Below are positions 10,044 through 20,446 of a stretch of 64,000 nt of DNA, piece after piece. The notes beneath the pieces were generated by a model. That model did no database searches. It saw only the letters and a list, made by a program, of their open reading frames with translations, and was not told the origin of the DNA. The stretch is from Saccharomycodes ludwigii (taxonomy: Eukaryota; Ascomycota; Saccharomycetes; Saccharomycodales; Saccharomycodaceae): positions 2,225,682-2,289,681 of the forward strand of contig NC_060201.1 in NCBI RefSeq assembly GCF_020623625.1, read 5' to 3'. Every line of letters begins with the position of its first letter. Within the stretch, counting starts at the first letter, position 1. The position numbers and the translations under genes are program-made.

Positions 10044-12425
10044 TTATTCGAAAATCTTACCTCTGTTTGCAACATCTATTTTGGCTGACGCAGAAGCATC
10101 CCTAAAGGTAGCTGTTTCCCCATTACTAAGCGTATTATTGTCGATACTGTTATCGTTATTGTTTATGCTTGTAATGTCACCCTTTATAGAAAGGGGTTTC
10201 ACTTGCGATTTCAAATTGCTCAAATCGTATTGGTCAATTATATTTATATGCGAGAAATCATCATTAGAAGGATTATTATGGCTATTATTATCGTCATTGT
10301 TGTTATTGTTTGGTTCAACTCTATGCATGTCTTTTAAATCATCTTGTAAATCTGATAACAGAAAAGTGATATTTGTGATTCTTGATTTTAATGATTGTGA
10401 TGCATCATTCGTCCTTGGAGAACCATTTAATGATACTTTACTACCACTAGTAATCCTTGTATTACTATGCTTTAAAGTTTTCCGCAATTCTTTAACTGTT
10501 GGTTTATGATATTTTAACGATCCAAATGATTTGGACTCAGAATTATTAAAATTATTGGTTCTTATGTTATTTCTTGAAAATGTTGAACTACCGTTATCTA
10601 CGGGTGTTAGCAGCGTGGTGCTTGAGGAATTTTTTAACCTATCTAGCATTAAGTCACTATTATTTTGATCTTCCTCATTATAATTACCGTCGTTTCCGCT
10701 GTTATTAGCAGCCAAAATTCTAGTACCCTTAGATGCATATTTATTAGCACCAGAATCGGAATAATAATTTAATAAATCTGAGTCGTGGAAAACATCGTTA
10801 TTTGTCATTTTGTTTTTAGATTGCACTTCATAATCATGAATGGAAAGAAATTTAGCAGCCTCTATATGATATTTATAATACGCATAATACGGTTTACAAT
10901 AGCTTGGTTTTTGATAAAAAAGCAATCCCACCAATAGTGCAATGGACCCATATAATCTGAAAATAGTATTCATTAAATAGTCAATTATTTTTTCATCATT
11001 TAACGAGGACAACCACTTGAAAAATTTTGTCATTGAGCCTGGAGTTACTGCTTTTTGATTAACCAATCGCAATAAACTTAGCATATCACAATCTGGGAAG
11101 GTTAACTTGGCTATATCTGTAAATAAATCCAACGAAATACAAGGAGTTGATACTAATGCAACCAAATAGTCTATATCAGTTATTAAAATCTTTTGGACCA
11201 AAGATTCACGATCAGCGTTTTTTATTGATTTCAATCTAGAATATATATCCTGTAAAATATCTGAGGTTTGGTCTTTATAAAATAGTCGGGTATTTAAGTC
11301 TGCAATAGTAATTTTGCATTGTTCGATAGTTTGCAATGATAACTTATTTTGAGTTTGATAATTCAATAGCTTACGAACTGTGTCTAAAACACTTAAGCCA
11401 ACGATGCTGACCTCTGTGTAAACTAAACTTGAGATCAGTTGTAGTATGATTATAACTTCTTTTTCCTTCTTGTTACTCAATTCGCTAATAAAGATAATAA
11501 TTACAATGTATCGTAATTGAACAGGTATCCCATTGGTAATAAATTCCAGTAATTCTTTATTTGGTGTTTTTAACAAAACTTTTAATAAAGCGCGTACAGA
11601 TATGGGTAATTTTTCTGCTTCCAATGTATTATAATAATGTTTTAAGGAGATAATTGATAGATCTGAATCGTCTCGAATGTCATCTAAACCAAACTGTCTG
11701 GTTATGGTTCTTGTCAAAGAAATTTTTTTATTGATTACATCCTCACTTTTTTTGCGCTCATTATAATTATTTCTTTTTTGAGACACAGATATATCTGCAG
11801 TTTGGTAATTCTTGTGCCTTGATTGGAAAATCAAAAGTGTTTTATAGATAGCCTCAGATATAAGATTTTTTAACTTTGGATTGCTAGCCAAACCTTTAAC
11901 GAGTGAAATTGCGATACAACCCTTCAAAGTTAAATCATCTTTACTAAAAGCTTGCCCTTTTAAATCTGTAGAACATATTTGGAAAAATAAGTTGGTGAAA
12001 ACTTCAAATTGATGCAAATCGTTATTGTTAATGACAGAGATATCTAAATTGTCACAAATTGCATGATAATCCCCAGCCAAACATTCGACAATAGTGGCAT
12101 CATTATTCATGGAAGTATTAGATCCCACTTGAACCATGATGGTTAAAAAATCATAAAGAAAAACGTTTAGATTTTCTTTACAACTTGTAATAATACGTGC
12201 TAATATTTGTAGAGTGACTGCAATGTTACCAATTCTTCTATGGGTTAAATCTCTAGCAGTTTTTTTGAGTAAATAATTGGAAACTTTTTCTAATTTTGTT
12301 CTTCTGCTATTGACATAATACAATAAATAGGAGGTTTCAGAAGATTTGGGTTTTTTTTCAGGAGTTTTACCAGTTGGATAGCATTGATTGACCAATCTCT
12401 GGTGTTTTGGTGTAAACAAATTCAT
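10044..12425 (-). CDS. EFR3: Efr3, plasma-membrane anchor for the Stt4 PI4-kinase complex
   Basis: The N-terminus MNLFTPKHQRLVNQCYPTGK and the following Lys-rich stretch (PEKKPKSSETSYLLYYVNSRR) match fungal Efr3. Its basic patch and helical repeats bind the plasma membrane and dock Ypp1-Stt4. The protein has 793 residues (about 782 in S. cerevisiae). Residues to about 545 are helical, ARM/HEAT-like. The remainder is Asn/Ser/Asp-rich and probably disordered. Its order between RIM20 and CEF1 corresponds to YMR212C. It is divergently oriented from CEF1 over 946 bases. There is an interesting cysteine at position 15 (NQCYP); animal relatives use N-terminal Cys palmitoylation, but whether this Cys is modified is unknown. 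Confidence 0.9.
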   Translation of the reverse strand: MNLFTPKHQRLVNQCYPTGKTPEKKPKSSETSYLLYYVNSRRTKLEKVSNYLLKKTARDLTHRRIGNIAVTLQILARIITSCKENLNVFLYDFLTIMVQVGSNTSMNNDATIVECLAGDYHAICDNLDISVINNNDLHQFEVFTNLFFQICSTDLKGQAFSKDDLTLKGCIAISLVKGLASNPKLKNLISEAIYKTLLIFQSRHKNYQTADISVSQKRNNYNERKKSEDVINKKISLTRTITRQFGLDDIRDDSDLSIISLKHYYNTLEAEKLPISVRALLKVLLKTPNKELLEFITNGIPVQLRYIVIIIFISELSNKKEKEVIIILQLISSLVYTEVSIVGLSVLDTVRKLLNYQTQNKLSLQTIEQCKITIADLNTRLFYKDQTSDILQDIYSRLKSIKNADRESLVQKILITDIDYLVALVSTPCISLDLFTDIAKLTFPDCDMLSLLRLVNQKAVTPGSMTKFFKWLSSLNDEKIIDYLMNTIFRLYGSIALLVGLLFYQKPSYCKPYYAYYKYHIEAAKFLSIHDYEVQSKNKMTNNDVFHDSDLLNYYSDSGANKYASKGTRILAANNSGNDGNYNEEDQNNSDLMLDRLKNSSSTTLLTPVDNGSSTFSRNNIRTNNFNNSESKSFGSLKYHKPTVKELRKTLKHSNTRITSGSKVSLNGSPRTNDASQSLKSRITNITFLLSDLQDDLKDMHRVEPNNNNNDDNNSHNNPSNDDFSHINIIDQYDLSNLKSQVKPLSIKGDITSINNNDNSIDNNTLSNGETATFRDASASAKIDVANRGKIFE

Positions 12426-13161
12426 GTTTTGGGTAAAATAAGTGGAGATTTGATGAAGGAGGGAGCAAAAAAATTTTTGTGTTTAATTATTTGATAACCT
12501 TTCATAAAATAAAATTAAAAAAAAGTCCCTTTACTAAATGTACATTCAACTTTAGTTTCTTTTTATTTTATATATATTTTTTTTTTCAAGTAGTTATTGT
12601 CTTACGGATATATATAGTACGAGCAAGTAACACAATCTTAACAAGTTAAACTTTAAAAGGAGTTTTACCTTTCAGCGATAAAAGGTGACGAATTGCAGCA
12701 AGAAGATAGTTGTTAATAGAATTAATGGGTTAGAATTGAAATAGAGTATGATTAAGTGACAATTATGAAATAAGATTGAGGACATAAAAGAAGGAAGATA
12801 ATAAAAATAAGAACAGAAATCAAAATAAGAACAGAAATAAAAATAAGAACAAAAATAAAAATAAAAATAAAAATAAAAATAAAAATAAAAACAACAATAA
12901 AAAAGAAAAGACATAAAATAAAACAAAATAAATCTAATTCTTAGTGGAAAGTGACCAGAATTTTATTTATTTTGTTTATTTAATTCAATTTATATAAGTA
13001 ATAATGTTAATCTCCGCGCATATACCACATTATAATTTATTTCAGTTTTTTCATTTTAAAAAAAATTTAAACAAAATAAAATATTTATTTATTTATTTAT
13101 TTATATATTCCACCCCGAAGCTTTGTTATTCGGACATTCGGTACTATCAATAACATCTCTT

Positions 13162-13193
<32 letters not shown>

Positions 13194-13371
13194 ATTTCTA
13201 TCCTCAATTAATTAATTAATCAATCATTTCTATTTAATCTTAACTAATATCTACATATACATATATAACCAATAATAAAATACCTTATTTTTTAAGAAAA
13301 AGAAGAAAGAAAAATATATATACATAATCAAACAAATATTAGATATATCAAACTAAGTAACTTTTCGTATC
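12426..13371. promoter_or_regulatory. Divergent promoter EFR3 / CEF1
   Basis: This 946-base region lies between divergent start codons. It contains an imperfect repeat of AAAATAAGAACAG units grading into AAAATA (about 12798-12900), a (TTTA)n tract near 13083-13107, TTCGGACATTCGG at 13129-13141, and a CT-rich microsatellite near 13160-13194. The CT tract and the TCGGACA motif lie about 180-240 bases upstream of the CEF1 start. No RNA gene is seen. Confidence 0.5.
13160..13194. repeat. CT microsatellite upstream of CEF1
   Basis: A nearly pure CT run with a few interruptions lies in the CEF1 5' flank. Such tracts often fall in nucleosome-poor promoters. Similar short CT runs occur at 49757-49772 before MOG1 and near 18702-18714 before GAS3. 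Confidence 0.75.
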
Positions 13372-14973
13372 ATGGGTGCAGTTCCTATTATAGTCAAGGG
13401 TGGTGCATGGACCCAAACTGAAGATCAGATTTTAAAAGCTGGTGTTTCTAAATATGGTTTACATAAGTGGAACAAAATCGCATCTTTATTAACCAAAAAA
13501 ACAGGCTTACAATGTAAGAATAGGTGGGAACAATATTTAAATCCACAACTAAATTTCCAAAACTTTACTCCCGAAGAAGATTCTAGATTATTAGATTTGA
13601 TAAGGAGTTTACCCAATCAATGGCAAACCATTGGCGATATCATGAAAAGGCCAGTACAATCATGTATTGATAGGTATCAATTGTTATTGGATAAAAATAA
13701 TACTACTGATGGTAAACATACTTCCGTACAAGTTGGAGATTATAATATTAATGCCGAGTCACTACCTGCAAAAAGGAAATTAGATGATGATGATAATGCC
13801 AATAAAGAAGGCATAGAAGAAGGTGAAAGAGAAATGATTGCAGAAGCTAAGGCAAGAATATTAGGTTCTCAAGGTAAGAAAGCCAGTAGAAAGTCCAGAG
13901 AAAGGATGCTAGAAGAATCCAAAAGAGTTGCCCTATTACAGAAAAGAAGAGAGTTGAAACAGGCGGGCATCAATACAACTTTAAAAAAACCTAAAAAAAA
14001 ATATGACACAGAATTAGACTATAATGCAGAGATACCATATGAACATAAACCGTTGGCAGGAAGATATAATACTACTTTAGAGGATGAGAAAGATATTTTA
14101 AACAAAGTTAAGTTTGAAAAAAACGTAAATAGGTTTGGTTTAAAAGAGGATGATGAAGATGAGTTCATTAATACAAAACAAGATATTAATACGAAGGATA
14201 ATCATAGTACTGGTAACAGGAGCGCAAGCCATAAGCAAAGTGCTAATGTGAAACAAATACAAGGTCTAGATAAAGCGTTTAACGAGTACAAAAAACCGAA
14301 ATTGGATTTACCCAAACCTGGAGAACCAAGTGATATTTATGAGCAAATCAAGCAAAATCGTGAACTATTATTGAGTAAATTAGGTAAGTCATCAGTATGG
14401 GATATCAATGGAGAAGTAGCTAGTAACGATAAGGTTTCTAATATTCACACAATTAGCAGTTCCATTAAACAAAACTTGACAATTTTACGGAAAAAAATCA
14501 ATATACTTTTTCAAGGCTTACCAAAACCCGAAAACGATTTCCAAATAGTGGCAGAACCTGATATAAACGTATCGAAAAATGATTTACCTGATTTGAAATG
14601 TATATATAACGAAGACGAGAAGACATTTAATATACAATACTATGAAAATCTTTGTAAAAAATTAATTGAAAAAGAGATAGAAGCAGGTAGCAATAACAAT
14701 TATAATAATAGTGATGATGATGATGATGAAAAACAAGTGATATACGACAAGAAAGTAATTAGACAGTTTAATGAAGAGTTAAAACTTAGGGTTGATTATT
14801 TGCAAAAAATTTGTTTTGAAATGGGTAGATTATTCAAAGAGCAAGAAAAAGATACAGCTGTACTTAGAGATAATTTAGAAACCAAATATTATAATGAATA
14901 CTTTAAATACCAAAGTGAACGTCACTCCATAGAGAATAGAATTGATTATTATAAAAAGTTACTAGGTAAATGA
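13372..14973 (+). CDS. CEF1: Cef1, Myb-domain core subunit of the NineTeen (Prp19) splicing complex
   Basis: Two Myb/SANT repeats open the protein, starting GGAWTQTEDQILKAGV (about residue 10) and FTPEEDSRLLDLIRSLPNQW (about residue 64), with the regularly spaced Trp residues of the Cdc5/Cef1 family. A conserved segment follows: AEAKARILGSQGKKASRKSR and RKSRERMLEESKRVALLQKR, the Cdc5 signature that contacts spliceosomal RNA. The C-terminus is Glu/Lys-rich and helical. Cef1 joins the spliceosome with Prp19 at activation and is essential. It has 533 residues against about 590 in S. cerevisiae, the difference being in the linker. It is followed on the same strand by CAF20. A short Asp-rich run from GATGAT repeats lies near residues 449-455. 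Confidence 0.95.
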   Translation: MGAVPIIVKGGAWTQTEDQILKAGVSKYGLHKWNKIASLLTKKTGLQCKNRWEQYLNPQLNFQNFTPEEDSRLLDLIRSLPNQWQTIGDIMKRPVQSCIDRYQLLLDKNNTTDGKHTSVQVGDYNINAESLPAKRKLDDDDNANKEGIEEGEREMIAEAKARILGSQGKKASRKSRERMLEESKRVALLQKRRELKQAGINTTLKKPKKKYDTELDYNAEIPYEHKPLAGRYNTTLEDEKDILNKVKFEKNVNRFGLKEDDEDEFINTKQDINTKDNHSTGNRSASHKQSANVKQIQGLDKAFNEYKKPKLDLPKPGEPSDIYEQIKQNRELLLSKLGKSSVWDINGEVASNDKVSNIHTISSSIKQNLTILRKKINILFQGLPKPENDFQIVAEPDINVSKNDLPDLKCIYNEDEKTFNIQYYENLCKKLIEKEIEAGSNNNYNNSDDDDDEKQVIYDKKVIRQFNEELKLRVDYLQKICFEMGRLFKEQEKDTAVLRDNLETKYYNEYFKYQSERHSIENRIDYYKKLLGK

Positions 14974-15508
14974 GTGTTACAATCGGACATTGTTAATTTT
15001 TAAAGGGTTTACCGGATTTATTTTGTTGTCGGACATCTGATATGGAAACAGATATAAAAATGAAATGAAATGAAATGAAATAAATTTTTTTTTTTTTATT
15101 TTACTGGTGAACAACGCTGTTGGAGACAGTTTGTTTTTTTTTTGTCTGCTACGTATGTTTATGAGGAGGTTGGGTACGTATATGTAGAAAGAGAAAGAAT
15201 TTGAAAATTGTTATTATTATTTAGGAAGAAAGAAAAAGAAAAAAGAAAAAAGAAAAAAGAAAAAAAAAAAAAAAAAAAATTTTTTTTTATTTTAATTTAT
15301 TCTATTCTATTTTATTTTCACATGATTTATAGTGCGAATGTATATATGTTGTAATTTCGTTTCTTGATAATGTATCATTGTGTATGACCTTGGATATATC
15401 CAAAAACTAATAATAATAGTTGTTATTTTTCAGGCAAAGTTAGATATAAAGTTAAATTGAGTATCAAATAAAAAGAAAAAAAAAAAAAAAAATTGAAAAT
15501 TAAAGGCA
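14974..15508. other. Intergenic region CEF1 / CAF20
   Basis: A 535-base gap. Two copies of TCGGACA lie right after the CEF1 stop (14983-14989 and 15029-15035). There is an AATGA-type tandem repeat near 15059-15081, G(A)n repeats near 15230-15277, and an A-run just before the CAF20 start. It carries the CAF20 promoter. No RNA gene is visible. Confidence 0.5.
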
Positions 15509-15994
15509 ATGTCTATTATAAGATATACTGAAGAAGAATTATTAACATTGAAACCATCAGCCGTTATTCCAACTGGATTTGATCACCAAGAATTTAGTCG
15601 ACTAGTTGCCAAAGTTACTGAAATTTTAGCTTTAAGAGCAGAAGAATATGAAAGACAACATCCTAACGGTTCCTTTAACAGAAGAAGATCTTCTCACCAT
15701 CATGTCCGTCCAAAGATTCATAAGAATAAACCAAAGATTTTAACTGATTCTGATGGTTGGTCTACTTTAGAAAATAATGTTGGTGGGGAAAGAAGAAAAA
15801 GTAGTATTGTTGCTGATGATGTAGTTAAATCAAAAGTCAGAGAAAATATTGTTAATGAAACCGTTAAGATTAAGCCAAATAATAAAAATATTGGCTCTTC
15901 CAGACCTGCTGATACTAGAGATATTATTGCTGACAAACAAACTATTACTTTTAACGCTTTTTCTGCCTTAGAAAGTGATGATGAGGAGGATTGA
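15509..15994 (+). CDS. CAF20: Caf20 (p20), eIF4E-binding translational regulator
   Basis: The 161-residue product is the same length as S. cerevisiae Caf20. It begins with the eIF4E-binding motif YTEEELL (residues 6-12; Y6, L11, L12 fit the YxxxxL-hydrophobic rule). Further conserved blocks are RRRSSHHHVRPKIHKNKPK, TDSDGWSTLE, VKIKPNNKN, SRPADTRDIIADK and FNAFSALESDDEED. Caf20 competes with eIF4G for the cap-binding protein Cdc33 and represses a subset of mRNAs. The RRRSS site is a likely phosphorylation site. It lies between CEF1 and SCJ1, where a chromosome XV gene (YOR276W) interleaves with chromosome XIII genes. Confidence 0.97.
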   Translation: MSIIRYTEEELLTLKPSAVIPTGFDHQEFSRLVAKVTEILALRAEEYERQHPNGSFNRRRSSHHHVRPKIHKNKPKILTDSDGWSTLENNVGGERRKSSIVADDVVKSKVRENIVNETVKIKPNNKNIGSSRPADTRDIIADKQTITFNAFSALESDDEED

Positions 15995-16520
15995 AAAAAA
16001 AAAAAAATAAATAAATAAATGAATAAATAAATTAGTTGAAAAAAAAAAAAAAAAAAAAAAAAGTTTAATAAAATATTTTGTATACGTATTGATTTGTATT
16101 TTTCGTTTTTATTAAACTTGTGAGTAAATATATATATATATATATATATATATCTTATTATCATTTTTTTTAATTCTTTTGCTTTAAGGCAATAAAACTG
16201 TTCAGGTTTTGGTATTTTAATGTTTGATTTTGATTTCTCTTTTTTTTTTTTCTTTTTTGCTTATAAATTTATTACTGTTATTCACAGCACTTACTTAATA
16301 ATAATAATAATATATATATATTTTTTTTTCTTTTTTTTTTTTCTTTTTTTTTTTCGTTTTGGTTAAAAAAAAAAAAAAAAAAAAATTTATTATTCAACAT
16401 TTACAAACTAATTATAATAAAAAAGACAGAAAGAGAGAAATAGAAAATAACTAAAATAAAAGCATTTCCATCAAATTCATCCATTGGCATTTTTCTTTTT
16501 AATTCACCTATTCGTTACTA
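15995..16520. other. Intergenic region CAF20 / SCJ1
   Basis: A 526-base gap with an (AAAT)n run just after the CAF20 stop, A-runs near 16040-16062, a (TA)n tract near 16130-16152 and paired T- and A-runs near 16320-16385. It carries the CAF20 terminator and SCJ1 promoter. No gene is seen. Confidence 0.55.
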
Positions 16521-17585
16521 ATGAAATTATCGTTGATATTATTATCTATATTTTTATTTTTTTCCATTCCATTAACCTTTGCTGATCAAATAGACTATTA
16601 TGAAGTCTTGGGAATATCTAAAACAGCATCAGATAAAGATATAAAGTCTGCATACAGAAAATTATCCAAACAATATCATCCAGACAAGAACTCGGGTGAT
16701 GAAGAGGCACATCATAAATTTATTGAAATAGGTGAAGCATATGAAATCTTAATTGATTCAGAGAAAAGACAATTATATGATCAATACGGTTCCGACGCCT
16801 TGAAAAACGGCGGTGGGCCAAGTAATGCCAATCCATTTGGTCGTGTCAGACGTGGTCAAGATAGTGCGGTTGATCTTGACTTGACTTTGAAACAATACTA
16901 CAACGGTGACTCTCTTACAGTTCCATTAGATCTAAGAGATATATGTGACTTATGTCATGGTCAAGGTGGTGAAAGAGAACATTGTTCTACTTGTCAAGGT
17001 AGAGGCGTAATCACTCAAATCTTCCAGCAAGGTCCGTTCAGACAACAAATACAGACTACGTGCCCATCATGCCATGGTCAAGGATCTCAATTAAAAAAGA
17101 AGTGTAAAAAATGTCAAGGAGAACAAGTTATTGTTAAAAATAAGTCGTTCAATATAGAAATACCAGCTGGTGTGCCACGTGATTATAAATATGTTGTACG
17201 TGGAAAGGCGGAAAGAATGCCAGGGACTGAACCTGGGGATCTATACTTTCTTTTCCATGAAAAACCGCAAGGAAATATGGGATACAGAAGAAGAGGTGAT
17301 AATTTGTTTAGAACAGAATATGTTAGCTTAAGAGAATCGTTAAAAGGGAATTGGTCCAGATCTCTAGCGTTTTTCGATGAAGATGATAATATTTTGACAA
17401 TAGGTAGAGAAACCGGTGTTACGATATTTGAAGGTGAGGTGGAAATCATAAATGGGAAGGGCATGCCTAAACAAGATGGTGGGTATGGTGATTTATACAT
17501 AGATTACCATGTTATTATACCAAACAAGCCTTCATCATTGTTCAAGGATAAGGAGTTATCATCCATGTTCCTAGACGAGTTGTAA
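16521..17585 (+). CDS. SCJ1: Scj1, ER-lumenal DnaJ (Hsp40) co-chaperone
   Basis: A signal peptide occupies about residues 1-21 (MKLSLILLSIFLFFSIPLTF). The J domain starts at DYYEVLGISK and carries HPD at residues 53-55. Four Cys-rich zinc motifs follow: CDLCHGQG, CSTCQGRG, CPSCHGQG and CKKCQGEQ. The fourth lacks the final Gly of CxxCxGxG. A typical DnaJ substrate-binding C-terminal domain ends in FLDEL, an HDEL/KDEL-like ER retrieval signal. Scj1 stimulates the Hsp70 Kar2 in folding and in ER-associated degradation. The Gly/Phe linker is short (GGGPSNANPFG). Length is 354 residues against about 377 in S. cerevisiae. Its order before GAS3 matches YMR214W-YMR215W. Confidence 0.95.
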   Translation: MKLSLILLSIFLFFSIPLTFADQIDYYEVLGISKTASDKDIKSAYRKLSKQYHPDKNSGDEEAHHKFIEIGEAYEILIDSEKRQLYDQYGSDALKNGGGPSNANPFGRVRRGQDSAVDLDLTLKQYYNGDSLTVPLDLRDICDLCHGQGGEREHCSTCQGRGVITQIFQQGPFRQQIQTTCPSCHGQGSQLKKKCKKCQGEQVIVKNKSFNIEIPAGVPRDYKYVVRGKAERMPGTEPGDLYFLFHEKPQGNMGYRRRGDNLFRTEYVSLRESLKGNWSRSLAFFDEDDNILTIGRETGVTIFEGEVEIINGKGMPKQDGGYGDLYIDYHVIIPNKPSSLFKDKELSSMFLDEL

Positions 17586-17589
17586 GACT

Positions 17590-17623
<34 letters not shown>

Positions 17624-18841
17624 TTTTATCTTTTGTTAAATAAGATTATTTAATAAACATCAAATAATGTTGTTTTCGTATTTAAAACTTCACTTCTCTT
17701 TTTCTTGGAAAGCTGTTTTTAATTAATTATAGCTCTTGACTGCTAATTAAATTTTGCTTAATACTAAGAGAAAAGGCGAATATAAAAAAAAAAAAAAAAA
17801 AAATGTTAAAAGCATTATGACCAACTATATCATCTTTTTTTTATATGCCTAGCACTCAATAGCTGGAGATACAGCTTTTAAATTAATAATTCATTCTCCC
17901 ATATACTTCTTGAAATAAAAAGCAGAAAGAGAAAAATAAGAAAGTTAAACTTTTTATCTTCTCTTTCCATCCAAAGACATCGAAAAAAACTTTAAATATG
18001 GACAATAAATATAAATTCAAAGTGACGTCCTTGGAGCATATGGTTATACAAAGTTATTTTTTTTAGATTTTTATACAAATGGAAAGAAGAGGAAGAGGAA
18101 CAAAAAAAGAAGAAATTTTATAGAATACTATTAAATAGTATCACAAAGCTCAGAAAATATAAAAGTTATTTTCTTTTTTTTTTTTTATGATTATTGTTTT
18201 GTGATTCTTTCAGATTATGGAAAATGACGGAGGGGGGGGGGGAGACTTACTTCGTTAATTACTAACATAATTTTTTATATCTATTTTTCAAATTTTCCCT
18301 TTATAGGGCTTTTTTTTTTTGGTTTTTTTTTGGTTTTTTTAAAGTACGAACACTGTACTGTCCCTATGTACCGAATTTCCCTCGTATTTGTCAGTCATAT
18401 TTATTTTACAAACACCTCTAACAAAATTATAAGCTTTATAAACACATAAAATATGAATCAAAGGAAATCTATTTGTATACATATTTTCGTATTGGATCTT
18501 GTCACCAAATCTAATTTTTTTTTTTTTTTTTTCTTTCCCGTTACGTCACTTTTTAATGCCATTTTTGTGTTTGACACTGTAAATATTATTCTTTTTAATA
18601 ATAAACAAAATAAATTACATAAATATAAATCAATGAGCATTGAAACTATCAAATACCCTTCACATCACACCTCTATATATCTTTTCATAAAAACTTTATT
18701 CTCTCTCTCTCTTTTTTTTTGTTAACATAGGATAGTTCTATCTTTATTTCCCTTTTAAAATGCCTAGATAAATAGATCAAACTAAAACCAAAAAAAAAAA
18801 ATCATAAATCTATATAACAAAGATACAATTTTTTAAATACA
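17586..18841. other. Long intergenic region SCJ1 / GAS3
   Basis: A 1256-base gap on the same strand. Poly-T of about 29 bases follows the SCJ1 stop, with A-runs near 17785-17803, an 11-base G run at 18232-18242 and many T-runs. A TACTAAC sequence at 18260-18266 followed by TTTATAG near 18305 looks like the 3' part of an intron, but I find no matching GTATGT donor upstream and no coding frame downstream. An open frame near 18453-18725 is low-complexity and unlike a protein. I cannot name an RNA gene here. Confidence 0.45.
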
Positions 18842-20446
18842 ATGCACCAATTATTACCGTCAAATATAATCGCTTTTATGTTATTATTTTCAATTTGCTT
18901 TTTCCAACCTTCAAATGCCGCGATGCCTATTCATGTTAATGGTTCAAGGTTTATTCAGCCTGCAGATTCAATAAATGACCCCGCTACCAATAAAGTATTC
19001 TTCATCAAGGGTATTGATTATCAACCAGGTGGCTCTTCAGGTTATAATAGTAAATCCAACTCCGATGCTTTGTCAAATGTTGATATATGTTTAAGAGACA
19101 CATTTGCCTTTCAACAGTTGGGTATTAATACTATTAGGGTCTATGCTTTAAATCCAGATCTAAATCATGATGAATGTATGAGTGTTTTGAATAAAGCAGG
19201 TATTTATTTAATTCTTGATGTTAATGGGCCAAACTATGGGGAAAATTTAAATAGGGCTGACCCAAGCAACACCTATAATGCTGCTTATTTAACTCGCATT
19301 TTTAAATTCATTGAAGCTTTTAAAAATTACCCAAATGTTTTGGGGTTTTTTTCTGGTAATGAGGTTATTAATGATGAAAGTAATTATGCTTCTGTTGACC
19401 CTGCATATATAAGAGCTATTCAAAGAGATATGAAACAATACATTGCAAAGCATAGTAATAGATCTATACCAGTAGGTTATTCAGCTGCTGATAATACAAA
19501 CTTAAGATTAGCCACATATGCATATTTACAATGTAATTCTATCGATGGCAAGCTGCTCAATAGAGTACTACAAGAAAGTAGTTCCGATTTTTTTGGCCTA
19601 AACAGTTACCAATGGTGTTCCGGTGGTGGGTCTGCTTCCTGGCAATCTTCCGGTTATGCCATTCTAAATTCTAGTTTTTCTTCCCTTTTGCATAGCCCAA
19701 TTTTATTCTCTGAATACGGTTGCAATTCTAATCCACCAAGAACTTTTACTGAGGTTTCCCAGGGTGTTTACAATGGCTTGATTAACACCTTTTCTGGTGG
19801 CTTGGTGTATGAATACTCAGAGGAGAATAATAATTATGGAATGGTGAAAATAAACCCAAATGATAATAGTATTATGTACAAACAAGATTTTATTAATTTA
19901 AAAAATCAATTCGCTAAAGTATCCTTACCGGTAATTTATGAATCTTCGATCAATAATAAAAATGATAATGTGATAAAATGTGATGCATCACTTATAAAAT
20001 CTAAATATGATGAATTCGGTGTGAATGATTTTGTTATCGTTGACCAACCTTCTAATATCGCATCATTAATTAAAAATGGTGTAAAGCCTAGCAATGTAGG
20101 AACCATAAAAAAAGATTACATTCCTGCTTCTACTTTTAGTTATGATGTTATTGATGTTACTGGAAATACCCTAACCCCTACTATCACTTACCATACTGAA
20201 AATCAAAGTGATTATCCGTCATCCTCGTTTGTTACTAACACTTCTTCTCTCTCTAAAATTATAAACTCACAAAAGTTAATCACATCTTTTGCAACTTCTA
20301 ATGGTAATGCTACTAGTGTAAGTCATATTATTGTATCCTCATTTTCCTCAATGAAAACATTAAAAAATAAAGATAGAGCAATAAAGTTAACTACGGATTT
20401 TGGTTTGTTTGGGCTATTAGCTGGAGTTTTTTTGGCTTTTTTATGA
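18842..20446 (+). CDS. GAS3: Gas3, GPI-anchored GH72 beta-1,3-glucanosyltransferase family protein
   Basis: A signal peptide spans about residues 1-26. The GH72 domain follows with KGIDYQPGG, IRVYALNP and LGFFSGNEV (E174, the expected acid/base) and LFSEYGCNSNPPRTF (E291, the expected nucleophile). The product has no Cys-rich CBM43 module. A Ser/Thr-rich stretch is followed by a C-terminal hydrophobic tail (FGLFGLLAGVFLAFL), the pattern for GPI anchoring. The family elongates cell-wall beta-1,3-glucan. In S. cerevisiae the Gas3 enzyme is reported to be weak or inactive, so this protein may be a minor or regulatory member even though both Glu residues are present. It has 534 residues (about 524 in S. 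cerevisiae), and its place after SCJ1 matches YMR215W. Confidence 0.93.
   Translation: MHQLLPSNIIAFMLLFSICFFQPSNAAMPIHVNGSRFIQPADSINDPATNKVFFIKGIDYQPGGSSGYNSKSNSDALSNVDICLRDTFAFQQLGINTIRVYALNPDLNHDECMSVLNKAGIYLILDVNGPNYGENLNRADPSNTYNAAYLTRIFKFIEAFKNYPNVLGFFSGNEVINDESNYASVDPAYIRAIQRDMKQYIAKHSNRSIPVGYSAADNTNLRLATYAYLQCNSIDGKLLNRVLQESSSDFFGLNSYQWCSGGGSASWQSSGYAILNSSFSSLLHSPILFSEYGCNSNPPRTFTEVSQGVYNGLINTFSGGLVYEYSEENNNYGMVKINPNDNSIMYKQDFINLKNQFAKVSLPVIYESSINNKNDNVIKCDASLIKSKYDEFGVNDFVIVDQPSNIASLIKNGVKPSNVGTIKKDYIPASTFSYDVIDVTGNTLTPTITYHTENQSDYPSSSFVTNTSSLSKIINSQKLITSFATSNGNATSVSHIIVSSFSSMKTLKNKDRAIKLTTDFGLFGLLAGVFLAFL

Noticed and set aside
18260-18310. TACTAAC plus TTTATAG, resembling the 3' part of an intron upstream of GAS3
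   Set aside because: No GTATGT-type donor lies upstream and no coding or RNA gene fits on either side. GAS3 has a complete signal peptide from its own ATG.
18453-18725. 90-residue plus-strand frame upstream of GAS3
   Set aside because: Phe-run and Leu/Ser low complexity from T- and CT-tracts, with no protein-like conservation or leader.
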